Source of the DNA: Bacteroidia bacterium
GTDB taxonomy: Bacteria; Bacteroidota; Bacteroidia; Bacteroidales; CAJPTX01
DNA: 64,000 bases
Direction of reading: 5' to 3'
Assembly: GCA_905373475.1 (NCBI GenBank)
Contig: CAJPTC010000006.1
Location: 23,049 to 87,048 of the forward strand
Shown: positions 15,951 to 24,743 of the stretch, piece after piece
How positions within the stretch are numbered: the first letter of the stretch is position 1
Layout of the letters: every line of letters starts with the position of its first letter
Translations under genes and position numbers: made by a program
The notes under the pieces: model-generated
The model's input: only the letters and a program-made list of their open reading frames with translations
Databases searched by the model: none
What the model was told of the DNA's origin: nothing

Positions 15951-17990
15951 ATGATGAACTCTACTCCGAAACGTTACCTTATCACAGCCGCGCTCCCTTA
16001 CGCAAACGGACCTCTGCACATTGGGCATCTGGCAGGCGTATATGTACCAGCCGACGTCTATGTCCGTTACCTCAAGGAGTGCGGACGCGATGTAATCTGG
16101 ATTTGTGGCTCTGATGAACACGGCGTCCCTATTACAATACGTGCACAGAAAGAAGGATGCACGCCCCAACAAGTGGTAGATAAGTACCACGCCATTATCA
16201 AGAAATCGTTTGAAGAATTCGGAATAGAGTTCAGTATATACTCTCGCACCAGTAATCCTACACACTATAAAACGGCGCAAGAATTCTTTTTGAAACTCTA
16301 CGAACAGGGCGTTTTTATCGAACAGGAGAGCGATCAGTATTACGACCCCGAGGTAGGGCAATTCTTAGCAGACCGTTACATTACAGGAACATGCCCGCAT
16401 TGCCAAAACCCAAATGCTTACGGCGATCAGTGCGAGCGCTGTGGTACTAGCCTGAATGCAACCGACCTCATTAACCCCAAATCGGCGATTAGCGGCGCAA
16501 AACCCGTACTCAAGAAGACGAAACACTGGTACTTGCCTTTGGACAAGTATCAACACTTCTTAGAAGAGTGGATTTTGAAAGAGCATCCCGAGTGGAAAAC
16601 GAATGTGGTGGGTCAGTGTCGCAGTTGGTTCGATGCAGGCTTACACCCACGTGCCGTGAGTCGCGATCTCCCATGGGGCGTACCCGTACCACTTCCGAAC
16701 TCCGAGGGGAAGGTGCTCTATGTGTGGTTTGATGCTCCCATAGGCTACATCTCTGCCACAAAAGAGCTTACCCCCGACTGGGAAACCTATTGGAAAAGCC
16801 CCGATACGAAGATGGTACACTTCATCGGGAAGGACAACATTGTATTCCACTGCATCGTATTCCCGAGCATGCTGCATGCGCACGGCGAATTTATACTGCC
16901 AGACAATGTGCCTGCTAACGAATTTTTGAACCTAGAGGGAGAAAAACTTTCCACGTCTCGCAACTGGGCGGTTTGGTTGCACGAGTATCTTGAAGACTTC
17001 CCAGGAAAGCAAGACGCACTTCGCTATGCTTTGATGGCAAACCTTCCCGAAACAAAGGACAACGACTTTACATGGAAAGACTTTCAGTCGCGCAACAATA
17101 GCGAACTGGTAGGCATTCTGGGCAACTTCTTCAATCGCGCCATTGTACTCACCGAAAAATATTTTGACGGCGCAGTGCCCCAAAAAGGCACTTTAGATAC
17201 GGAGGAGGTAGAATATCTCGAACAGATTGTAAAACAGCGCGAAGCTATTTGCGAAGCACTTGAGAGCTACAGATTCCGCGATGCACTTAAAGAGTACATG
17301 CAGCTGGCGCGTCTGGGAAACAAATACCTTGCAGACCGCGAGCCGTGGAAGGTGATTAAAAGCGATAAAGAACGAGTAGCATCTATCGTGTACGTATCAT
17401 TGCAATTGGCGGCAGCGCTAAGCGTGTTAGGACGTCCTTTCTTACCCTTTGCTGCCAAGAAGATGGCACAAATGCTACAACTCCCCGAAATACACTGGGC
17501 AGACCTCAGCACAGAACTCCTGCCATCGGGGCACAAGCTAGGAAAAGCCGAACTACTATTCGAGCGCATAGAGGATGCTGCCATAGAAGCGCAAATAGAA
17601 CGCCTGCGGAAAAATGCAGAAGCCAACGCGCAACAACAGAATGCGACGGTAGCTCCTGCCAAAGACGACATCACATTTGAGCAATTCGAGGCGCTCGATC
17701 TGCGCATTGGTACTGTGCTTGAGGCAGAACGCATTCCCAAAACACAGAAGCTCCTAAAATTACTTGTAGATACAGGCATCGATAAGCGCATTATAGTTTC
17801 TGGCATTGCGGAATATTTTACCCCCGAGACTATCATAGGGAAGCAAGTGACGGTGATTGTAAACCTTGCGCCGCGGAAAATCAAGGGCGTAGAATCGCAT
17901 GGGATGCTGCTTTTTGCACAAAGTGGAGACGGCGTGTTACACATTATGCACCCCGAAGGAGGCGCAGAGAACGGTAGTAAGATTAGCTAA
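15951..17990 (+). CDS. metG: Methionyl-tRNA synthetase
   Basis: Charges tRNA-Met. Of the 679 residues, the catalytic core has the HIGH motif in GPLHIGHLAGVY. A zinc knuckle (CPHCQNPNAYGDQCERCG) follows near residues 145-165, and then the KMSKS equivalent KLSTS. The C-terminal 110 residues are the EMAP/Arc1p-like tRNA-binding domain (FEQFEALDLRIGTVLEAERI), which supports dimerisation. ATG 15954 is an alternative start one codon downstream. The leader contains a terminator-like hairpin, so attenuation is possible. Confidence 0.97.
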   Translation: MMNSTPKRYLITAALPYANGPLHIGHLAGVYVPADVYVRYLKECGRDVIWICGSDEHGVPITIRAQKEGCTPQQVVDKYHAIIKKSFEEFGIEFSIYSRTSNPTHYKTAQEFFLKLYEQGVFIEQESDQYYDPEVGQFLADRYITGTCPHCQNPNAYGDQCERCGTSLNATDLINPKSAISGAKPVLKKTKHWYLPLDKYQHFLEEWILKEHPEWKTNVVGQCRSWFDAGLHPRAVSRDLPWGVPVPLPNSEGKVLYVWFDAPIGYISATKELTPDWETYWKSPDTKMVHFIGKDNIVFHCIVFPSMLHAHGEFILPDNVPANEFLNLEGEKLSTSRNWAVWLHEYLEDFPGKQDALRYALMANLPETKDNDFTWKDFQSRNNSELVGILGNFFNRAIVLTEKYFDGAVPQKGTLDTEEVEYLEQIVKQREAICEALESYRFRDALKEYMQLARLGNKYLADREPWKVIKSDKERVASIVYVSLQLAAALSVLGRPFLPFAAKKMAQMLQLPEIHWADLSTELLPSGHKLGKAELLFERIEDAAIEAQIERLRKNAEANAQQQNATVAPAKDDITFEQFEALDLRIGTVLEAERIPKTQKLLKLLVDTGIDKRIIVSGIAEYFTPETIIGKQVTVIVNLAPRKIKGVESHGMLLFAQSGDGVLHIMHPEGGAENGSKIS

Positions 17991-18046
17991 CCGTCCACTT
18001 AAGAGGGAGCTGCATTTATAGGACTCTCTAAAGCAAACACTATTAA

Positions 18047-18084
18047 GGGGAGTGCAGAATAGAAATTTTGCACTCCCCTTTTTT
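18047..18084 (+). terminator. Intrinsic terminator after metG
   Basis: A 10-bp perfect GC-rich stem (18047-18056 with 18069-18078), a 12-base loop and six T residues. It separates the convergent genes metG and mscS-like. Confidence 0.9.
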
Positions 18085-18147
18085 AGACCGCTTTGTTGCA
18101 AGCCTTTTTATTGACTATAAACTTTCCCTACAATCTGCACAGCAACA

Positions 18148-19212
18148 CTATGCATTGAGACTGCGCTGACGGATGCGTAAACCATACTCGCGACTAGAAA
18201 GCAAAAGCGTTTCTATGAGCAAACTGCGCATTTTCTCGTGTTCAACCCAAACGGTGGAACGCGAAAAACAGTAAACCTCAACGGCTAAACCACCATCCTG
18301 CATTTCCTTCTCGCGCACCAAGTGCTGTGCCAACGGATCTACCCAATCTGATGTAACAAACAAACGCTCTACATACGCACGCCATCCGCTCAGATTGGTT
18401 GTACCAGCCCATGTACCAAATCTCTCAGCAAGCCGCTCCCGCTCGTCGGGCATTAGTTCGGCAATACTCAATACATCGAAGTAGAGAGTAAACACAATAC
18501 GTCGCCCTTCACTCTCAGTCATGGTACGCCAATTCTGATAGGTCTCCGACACGAGCGCATAGGTAGGAAATGTATACATACTTCGATCCCAGCTACACAC
18601 ACGTACCGTCCAGAGCGTAACCTCAAGCACCTCGCCATCTATATTACGGGCAGGCATCGTAATCCAGTCACCGCGACGTATCGCATCGCTATGACGCATT
18701 TGTATAGAAGCCATTAACCCCAAAAGAGGGTCTTTGAATACGAGCATCCCCACTGCAGCTAAAGCTCCTACCGCAGTAAGTGCCCCCCAAGGACCTTTTC
18801 CTAAGAGATAGCCCAAGGCAACGAGACCGCCGACTGTCCAACAAACAATGCCACCTGCTTGCGAAAGAGGCCCTAAGAGCGTCTGATTCTGACTTGAACG
18901 CTCCCATACACCAACAAGGCGACAAACGCCCGCGAAAATGCCACTTACGAAGAGGCTACATACTGCGCTCAAAATATTTTCTAGCGTAGCGAGCGCAGCA
19001 TCCGAGAGATCGAAGTAATGAAAAAGGTTACTCGCCTCGACAAGTAGAGCGTAGGTAACCAAGGCTCCCATAAGCCGCCACCCCACCACGCGAGTATATT
19101 TGCGCGGAGCGGAGAAGCGTGCCAGTACGAACGATACGATTTTCCAAGAAAAGAGCGATAGGAGTATGATAAATAACCCAGCTCCAAAACTGACATAAGA
19201 GAAATCCATCAT
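18148..19212 (-). CDS. MscS-family mechanosensitive channel (YbdG-like)
   Basis: A 354-residue inner-membrane channel that opens under membrane tension to release solutes in hypo-osmotic shock. About five hydrophobic segments lie in residues 1-165. The pore-lining helix region reads GALTAVGALAAVGMLVFKDPL, and the beta domain follows with GDWITMPARNIDGEV and YTFPTYALVSETYQNW. This last block and GRRI match the YbdG subgroup rather than E. coli MscS itself. The gene begins directly after the stop codon of the flavoprotein gene (TAGATGATG), so translation is probably coupled. A second ATG follows immediately. Confidence 0.9.
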   Translation of the reverse strand: MMDFSYVSFGAGLFIILLSLFSWKIVSFVLARFSAPRKYTRVVGWRLMGALVTYALLVEASNLFHYFDLSDAALATLENILSAVCSLFVSGIFAGVCRLVGVWERSSQNQTLLGPLSQAGGIVCWTVGGLVALGYLLGKGPWGALTAVGALAAVGMLVFKDPLLGLMASIQMRHSDAIRRGDWITMPARNIDGEVLEVTLWTVRVCSWDRSMYTFPTYALVSETYQNWRTMTESEGRRIVFTLYFDVLSIAELMPDERERLAERFGTWAGTTNLSGWRAYVERLFVTSDWVDPLAQHLVREKEMQDGGLAVEVYCFSRSTVWVEHEKMRSLLIETLLLSSREYGLRIRQRSLNA

Positions 19213-20472
19213 CTACTCAGGTTGAGGTGTTGCTATTGCTTTGGCAGCTTCGCAGCCAGCCACAAAGCCCGTAGAATATGCCAATTGCAGGTTGAAGCCT
19301 CCTGTATTGCCATCTATATCTAGTAGCTCGCCGCAAAAATAAAGATTGGAATGTATACGCGAACAGAGCGTCTGTGGGTCTATTTCCTCATTTCTTATGC
19401 CTCCTGCCGTAACAACAGCTCTATCCCAATCGTCGGGTTCAAGTAATGCGACAGTGAAACACTTAAGAGCATCGCAAAGCGATTGTAATTCTTGCGCCTT
19501 GAGCATCCCCACCTTTGTTTGAGGGCTAAGACGAGCACGACGAAGAATAGGCTTAACAAGCCCTTCGGGCATCCAAGCTCTTGCCACACTTCGCAGCACC
19601 TCGGCACGACGCTCTTGTATGTCGCGCTGGAGTCGCGCCAAAAGTTTCTGCTCGCCGAGGGCGGGCTTAAAATCGATCTGTAAACTCACCTGTTCTTGCG
19701 CTCGTAGATGCTCCATTGCCAAACGACTGAGTCGCAAAACTCCTGGGCCGCCTATCCACGCATCTACAAGTTCTATATCAACAGGAGTTTGCACGGCTAT
19801 CTCTTTTCCCTGCGCAAGGAGTTTCAAGCCTACGTTCTTTACAAGGAAACGCTCGCGAAGCGTAAAGTCTGTATTCACGGTAAAACCGACGAGGGTTTGA
19901 AAAATCTCAGTCGTTGTGTGCCCCAACATGGCGGCTAATTCGTACCCAGCACCATCTGAACCCGTGCGCGGATAGCTCCTGCCACCGCAAGCCAGAATGA
20001 GGACCATCGCTTCGTAGCTATTACCTTCCTGCGTTGTTACATTCCAACCGCTCTCAGCAGCTTCAATGGAAGTTACCAAGGTTTCCGTCTTTAGAGTGAC
20101 ACCGTGCCGTGTACAATAGCGCACAAATGCTTCGGCTACGTCAGAAGCGCGCCCCGAGAGTGGATAGATACGATCGCCACGTTCGAGAATGGTCGGCACT
20201 CCCTCCGCATTGAGGAGCTGTACCACTTGCTCATTAGAGAAACGCTGGAGCGCATTCTGAGCAAGCACCACATTTCCGTGTAAGAAGGGTAAATAATCTT
20301 CAATCGGACGTGCATTGGTTATATTACACCTTCCCTTTCCCGTAATGCGTAATTTAGTGCCTATTCGCGGCATTCGTTCTAACAGCAACGTCCTTGCACC
20401 TCGTTCTGCGGCACTCCCTGCTGCCATCAACCCTGCGGGCCCGCCCCCTATCACTATAAGGTCATATTGCAT
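19213..20472 (-). CDS. HI0933/BaiN-family FAD-dependent oxidoreductase
   Basis: A 419-residue flavoprotein. The N-terminal FAD-binding Rossmann motif is VIGGGPAGLMAAGSAAERG, followed by the family signature TGKGRCNITNA. The C-terminus shows the second FAD contact region GGFNLQLAYSTGFVAG. Members are annotated as NAD(P)/FAD-dependent oxidoreductases; BaiN acts on bile acids in clostridia, but most members have no known substrate, so none is assigned here. It lies 36 bases downstream of the helix-hairpin-helix gene and abuts the channel gene. Confidence 0.9.
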   Translation of the reverse strand: MQYDLIVIGGGPAGLMAAGSAAERGARTLLLERMPRIGTKLRITGKGRCNITNARPIEDYLPFLHGNVVLAQNALQRFSNEQVVQLLNAEGVPTILERGDRIYPLSGRASDVAEAFVRYCTRHGVTLKTETLVTSIEAAESGWNVTTQEGNSYEAMVLILACGGRSYPRTGSDGAGYELAAMLGHTTTEIFQTLVGFTVNTDFTLRERFLVKNVGLKLLAQGKEIAVQTPVDIELVDAWIGGPGVLRLSRLAMEHLRAQEQVSLQIDFKPALGEQKLLARLQRDIQERRAEVLRSVARAWMPEGLVKPILRRARLSPQTKVGMLKAQELQSLCDALKCFTVALLEPDDWDRAVVTAGGIRNEEIDPQTLCSRIHSNLYFCGELLDIDGNTGGFNLQLAYSTGFVAGCEAAKAIATPQPE

Positions 20473-20508
20473 AGTATCTTATCGTTTTGCTCTCGCTTCC
20501 AAATTTTT

Positions 20509-22482
20509 TCAGAAAAGTAGGTTGCATTGCACACGTGCCTCACTTCCCGAATACTGCAACGCTGCATTGCCGTTTTCAAAAGTACTACCAATCTGCAAAC
20601 CTAACCGAAACCATTGTGTGGGTTTTGTTACCAACAGAACCGCAAAACGCACATCAGAATTGCGGGCTAAATGCAGCGGGAAGGTATAAGGCAAAGCGGG
20701 CTCGCCAAAATAAAGCGCAGCGTTCGATCCGCTAAGCGAAAAATAAGCAAGGCGAACAGAAGAAGAGAAAAAACGATGAGTATAGCGAAGATCTTGAAAG
20801 AAAGCTCCTCCAAGACGTGCTAGACGTCTACTGGACTTCTGATTGGCTAGCACAAGTTGCAGCTGAGAAACTACGGACAAAGCGCCAAATGGGATTGTAT
20901 ACCGCAACTGGGCATCATGACGGAAATTATGCAACTCGCTCTCGCCTTTTTGCGCTCTACTTCTCCCCTCTTTGTAACGATACTTGTAGCGAACCATCAG
21001 CTTCTGTTCATGCCAAGTGGGTAACTCTGTCGTACAAACCACCTCATGGTCGCGCGGAAAAGCCCAAAGCAGTTCTCGCCATGTATTGAAGCGATAGATT
21101 AGCATGAGCCTTACCTCTCCCCTTAGCCAACGGGTGTAATACAGATTACCCCCTAGCCTATCGCGCGGATGCGGCGCACGCGAATAGTTTTGCTGGTATC
21201 GTGCTACATTGCCCAGTCCGTAATAATAGAGTTCTACAGCGCAACTTCCCCAACGCCCTGTTTTATATTCTCCCGCGAATAACGCAGTATAAGCCCCTCT
21301 CCCGTAGGAATGCTCGCTTACTCGAGTATACACCCCCTCGCCCCAAACACGCGCATTGTGCCAACGATACATCCCATAAAAACCAAGACGCACCATTGCA
21401 CGACTTTTCAGTTCAGTTGCGGGGTTATTGGGCTGTGTTTGTGCTGGCAAAAATGGAGCATTGAAAGAATCGTAAACTCCTGCAATACCCAACTTGAAGC
21501 GCGGTGCAGTGTATTTCAAATCGAGAAGCGTAGTAGCTTCGCGTGCCACATTTCGCCATTTCTGGCGTGCCTCAGTATCAAAAGCTCCTGCAATGTCTAC
21601 AGTGCGCAGATATCGTTCACCTCCTTGCATCGTATAGGTTGCATTGACAGGGCGATAGGAGGTAGAGAGTGTAACCGACAAATGCTCAACAAAGCGTGTG
21701 TTAATCGCTATGCCTAGCGGTGTGGCACTGCTAGTGGTTGCAAATGTGCCACGCGGGAGCTCTTTCTCGCCACTCAGGGAGTGTATGCGCTCAGCTGGGA
21801 AGCCCAATTGAGATGCACTGAAAATGAGCCCATAGCCGACTCGGAATACATAATTACCCACTACAACACGCAGGGGTTGCCGCCCAGAAGAGGTATACTC
21901 AGCATAGCCCGAATAGTTGGCATAACCAAAGCGGTTGTGCGGGCTACCGAACGGTTCGCCCGCTACATTGCGTCCACGTACTCCAAATCGCAAACTCAAG
22001 CTCGGCGCATAGGTAAAACGCGTCTCCCGAAAAAGCGGCACTCCCAAGGCTTTTTTCTTGGCAGGCGGCTTATCGCGGTAACCCACTTGTTGTAGTATGT
22101 TTAGGGCTTTGTGGGGTGGCGGAGTTCCCACACAGAAAAACGCCGCAAGAAAACGGGCACGTGTTTTGGGAAGCCCTTCTAACCATGCCAGATCATATAC
22201 GGAAGCAAAGCTCTGATAGCGCTCACGATACTGCCATATGAGCTCTGCTTCGCCGTCTTCTAGAAAGGGGAGCGATTGTAACTGAGAAAGTGAAAGGGTA
22301 TTCAGGTCTAGCGGGTGTGCAATGTATTCCTGCCAATAGTCTAAACGTTCAAAATCCTCCTCGGCAAGATCTTCTGGGGCGATACCTAAGATCTCGTAGA
22401 ACTCACGCACCGTGTCCCTTTGTGCCTTTACCCAAGTTGAACAGAACAAAATAAACAGAAACAGTCCCCAAAGACGTAACAT
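20509..22482 (-). CDS. Helix-hairpin-helix outer-membrane-like protein
   Basis: A 657-residue Bacteroidota protein. It has a signal peptide (LFLFILFCSTWVKAQ) and then a region with two helix-hairpin-helix motifs of ComEA type (PLDLNTLSLSQLQSLPFLED and the YDLAWLEGLPKTRARFL block, residues 45-120). The remaining 500 residues are rich in aromatic, alternating beta strands typical of an outer-membrane barrel. Such HhH plus barrel proteins are common in this phylum and their function is unknown; a DNA uptake role is only a guess from the HhH part. It is upstream of the flavoprotein gene in the same orientation. Confidence 0.8.
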   Translation of the reverse strand: MLRLWGLFLFILFCSTWVKAQRDTVREFYEILGIAPEDLAEEDFERLDYWQEYIAHPLDLNTLSLSQLQSLPFLEDGEAELIWQYRERYQSFASVYDLAWLEGLPKTRARFLAAFFCVGTPPPHKALNILQQVGYRDKPPAKKKALGVPLFRETRFTYAPSLSLRFGVRGRNVAGEPFGSPHNRFGYANYSGYAEYTSSGRQPLRVVVGNYVFRVGYGLIFSASQLGFPAERIHSLSGEKELPRGTFATTSSATPLGIAINTRFVEHLSVTLSTSYRPVNATYTMQGGERYLRTVDIAGAFDTEARQKWRNVAREATTLLDLKYTAPRFKLGIAGVYDSFNAPFLPAQTQPNNPATELKSRAMVRLGFYGMYRWHNARVWGEGVYTRVSEHSYGRGAYTALFAGEYKTGRWGSCAVELYYYGLGNVARYQQNYSRAPHPRDRLGGNLYYTRWLRGEVRLMLIYRFNTWRELLWAFPRDHEVVCTTELPTWHEQKLMVRYKYRYKEGRSRAQKGESELHNFRHDAQLRYTIPFGALSVVSQLQLVLANQKSSRRLARLGGAFFQDLRYTHRFFSSSVRLAYFSLSGSNAALYFGEPALPYTFPLHLARNSDVRFAVLLVTKPTQWFRLGLQIGSTFENGNAALQYSGSEARVQCNLLF

Positions 22483-22559
22483 CTTGCCAAAGTCCGTTGT
22501 GACGACGAGGGCAAGTTAAACCATTTTTTTGTCTGTGTGATTTAAGCAAAGCACCGAAT

Positions 22560-23795
22560 TTATGATTCCTTTTCTAGGCTATTTAATAGGCGTACAAGCG
22601 CTCGCCCAATAGCATAAGCGAGGTTGACGGGGACTGCGTTCCCGATTTGCTTGTATTGCGAAGCAAGACTCCCCGAGAATTGCCACGCATCAGGGAAGGT
22701 CTGTATCCGTGCATATTCACGAAGCGTAAGCGGACGCGTCTCTATCGGATGGCAACGTTCTGTTTGCTTTTGTGCAGGAGCACATACGAGAGTAAGCGAG
22801 GGTTCGTCTAACGAGAGCCTGCGTGCTATTCCTGTCTTCCCGCCAGGCAGATGAAGCGAACCTGCCATATATTCTTTTTGCACTACCGCAGGGAGGTCGC
22901 GCCAATTGCCTCCCATAGGTACGAGCGACATAACTTTCTGTTTCTTCTCAGGGTAACGTTGTCCTTCAGATTGTGGCACGTCGCAAGGATACAAGTCGCC
23001 AGCATAGAAGGCATCGCGTAAATTCATAATGCGATGATAGGGAGCAGGCCAACTGAAACGAGCATTCGATAGCAAATCATTGCGAACAGCAATTAGAATC
23101 AGCCGCTCTCGCTTCTGTGGAACTTGATATTGCACAGCGTGCAATACCTTGGGCTCAAAAAGATGATAGCCCAATTCTCCGATCGTCGCCTTTATAACCT
23201 CCAGCGTTCGCCCCTTATCGTGTGAAAGCAGACCGCGTACATTTTCGCACATCACAACGCGTGGTTGTATTTCCTGCACTGCTCGAGCAAGTTCAAAAAA
23301 GAGAGTTCCGCGCGTATCGGCAAATCCACCCTTATTGCCTGCATAGCTAAATGCTTGGCAGGGGAAACCTCCTGTAAGTAAATCGACCTTCCCATGGAAG
23401 GAAGCAAAATTCAGCAACCGTACATTGCCCTCAACAATATTCCAGTGTGGTCTGTTCTTTTGCAGTGTTTGGCAGGCATCGTGCTCTATTTCATTTAGCA
23501 TGATATGCTTAAAACCAGCCTTTTCCATGCCTAGCGCCAACCCGCCTCCGCCTGCAAAAAGTTCTATACTGGTATAGGGGCGCAGAGGTTTCGTTTCCAA
23601 CTCTTCAAACCAAGAAGAGTATAGCATTTCTCGTATGGGAGGCAGCTCTTGCAAATCTTTCAAATAGAAGAAAACAGCCCCCGTTTCATCTTTTTGCGAC
23701 GGGTATCGTCCGTGTGCCACCCACGTTTGAATCGTATGAATAGAGACACGAAGCAGCGTGGCTAATTCTGCAACAGAAATAATTTGTGGCGACAT
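22560..23795 (-). CDS. DNA (cytosine-5) methyltransferase with N-terminal HTH domain
   Basis: A 411-residue type II modification enzyme that methylates cytosine at C5. C5-methylase motifs appear in order: motif I ELFAGGGGLALGME (about residue 79), motif IV with the catalytic Cys in GGFPCQAFS (Cys146), motif VI ENVRGLL, motif VIII QKRERLILIAVR and motif X QIGNAVPVNLAYAIG. Residues 5-50 form a MerR/excisionase-like helix-turn-helix (VAELATLLRVSIHTIQTWVAHG). This could let the enzyme regulate its own operon, as known for some HTH-extended C5-methylases. It starts two bases after the restriction gene's stop. From the partner enzyme the expected target is GGNCC (inference). Confidence 0.93.
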   Translation of the reverse strand: MSPQIISVAELATLLRVSIHTIQTWVAHGRYPSQKDETGAVFFYLKDLQELPPIREMLYSSWFEELETKPLRPYTSIELFAGGGGLALGMEKAGFKHIMLNEIEHDACQTLQKNRPHWNIVEGNVRLLNFASFHGKVDLLTGGFPCQAFSYAGNKGGFADTRGTLFFELARAVQEIQPRVVMCENVRGLLSHDKGRTLEVIKATIGELGYHLFEPKVLHAVQYQVPQKRERLILIAVRNDLLSNARFSWPAPYHRIMNLRDAFYAGDLYPCDVPQSEGQRYPEKKQKVMSLVPMGGNWRDLPAVVQKEYMAGSLHLPGGKTGIARRLSLDEPSLTLVCAPAQKQTERCHPIETRPLTLREYARIQTFPDAWQFSGSLASQYKQIGNAVPVNLAYAIGRALVRLLNSLEKES

Positions 23796-23797
23796 GA

Positions 23798-24553
23798 CTA
23801 GAAATGATCAAAACCTGCGTAGGTACGAAAAGCTAATAGATAGAGTTGCTTGTACAGCTCTTTAGGTTCTTGACTAGTGGTATTAAAATCGTCTAGGACA
23901 GTGTTGCGCAATGTAATTGTATGATCAGAAGCAATGATATCGTCAAGAATTATAGGTAACGCTCTACATAGTTTACAGAACGCAAACTTATCATCGAAAA
24001 CTAATTCGTAAAATCGATCAATAGAAATACGACGTATTCGTTCATGGGAATACTGCTCTCTGTTGATGGTAATATCCCAAGTAATATCTTGAGAATTTTG
24101 TGCTATAATCTCAACGAGATAACAGGTAGCACGATCATCTCTTAAAATCTTATTCTGCATTTTCATATAAAGCGCAATTGCACTAGACGAGTTTAGCGTA
24201 TTGTGCTTATTCTTCATTTCAACAAAAATATGTTTATCCTCATTGATGATGTCAAATCCTCCCTTTTGTCCGTTATCGGGTACCACCCAATTCCCCCCAG
24301 CATATCGGAACAGATTCTGATGAAAATAACCGATTCGATTGTTATTGGTTTTGTCTATTTGCCTTATACATTCTGCCGTGATAGTTTCTTCGAGCGATTG
24401 ACCATAGATTTTAGTATCAAAAGTCATCTTGATAGGATCTATCAGATTTTTGTTGAAATCTTTCAAATTGATGTCACGACGGTATTCCAACACAGTACTC
24501 TTTACGTGGTTAAAAATCTCGTCATCTGTTATAAAGCCCAAATTATAACCCAT
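23798..24553 (-). CDS. Type II restriction endonuclease, Eco47II/Sau96I-like
   Basis: A 251-residue endonuclease resembling the Eco47II family, which cuts GGNCC. The core is HQNLFRYAGGNWVVPDNGQK followed by GGFDIIN and FVEMKNKHNTLNSSSA. This gives a PD-(D/E)xK-type arrangement, with D in FDII and ExK in VEMKNK. The gene is about one third G+C in sampled stretches, against about half in the methyltransferase gene, which suggests separate acquisition. A 25-bp sequence covering its last codons is repeated upstream of its start. It is translated just before the methyltransferase. The specificity is inferred from family resemblance only. Confidence 0.85.
   Translation of the reverse strand: MGYNLGFITDDEIFNHVKSTVLEYRRDINLKDFNKNLIDPIKMTFDTKIYGQSLEETITAECIRQIDKTNNNRIGYFHQNLFRYAGGNWVVPDNGQKGGFDIINEDKHIFVEMKNKHNTLNSSSAIALYMKMQNKILRDDRATCYLVEIIAQNSQDITWDITINREQYSHERIRRISIDRFYELVFDDKFAFCKLCRALPIILDDIIASDHTITLRNTVLDDFNTTSQEPKELYKQLYLLAFRTYAGFDHF
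23807..23831. repeat. 25-bp direct repeat, copy A (3' end of the restriction gene, before the methyltransferase)
   Basis: Identical at 24 of 25 positions and in the same orientation as 24629-24653. It encodes part of the last ten residues of the endonuclease and ends 12 bases before the methyltransferase ATG. The core CGTAGGTACG is an imperfect palindrome. Confidence 0.75.
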
Positions 24554-24628
24554 TTATCCTTTATTTTAGCATATTATAAACAACCATGAGCAGTGTAACG
24601 AAATTACATTTTTCGTACCATTTCCCAA

Positions 24629-24653
24629 ATCAAAACCTGCGTAGCTACGAAAA
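24629..24653. repeat. 25-bp direct repeat, copy B (upstream of the restriction gene)
   Basis: Second copy, 76-100 bases before the endonuclease ATG; the core CGTAGCTACG is a perfect palindrome. Either an operator or the scar of an insertion or duplication; see findings. Confidence 0.75.
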
Positions 24654-24687
24654 ACCGATACCTAATTTTTACTCCGAAGCAAGTATA

Positions 24688-24728
24688 AACAAAAAGCGGT
24701 GTTGCGTAGTGCAACACCGCTTTTTGTT
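24688..24728 (-). terminator. Bidirectional intrinsic terminator after the DsbD gene
   Basis: An 18-bp perfect stem (24688-24705 with 24711-24728) with a 5-base loop; the outer arms are A- and T-rich and serve as U tracts on either strand. It lies 15 bases after the DsbD stop codon and insulates the restriction-modification genes. Confidence 0.9.
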
Positions 24729-24743
24729 CTGAAAAAGAGAGCC

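Noticed and set aside
22560..24553. Depletion of GGNCC as proof of the enzyme's specificity
   Set aside because: GGNCC occurs several times (for example near 1167, 2953, 4329 and 4747); without a proper count there is no visible avoidance, and a methylated host need not avoid the site.
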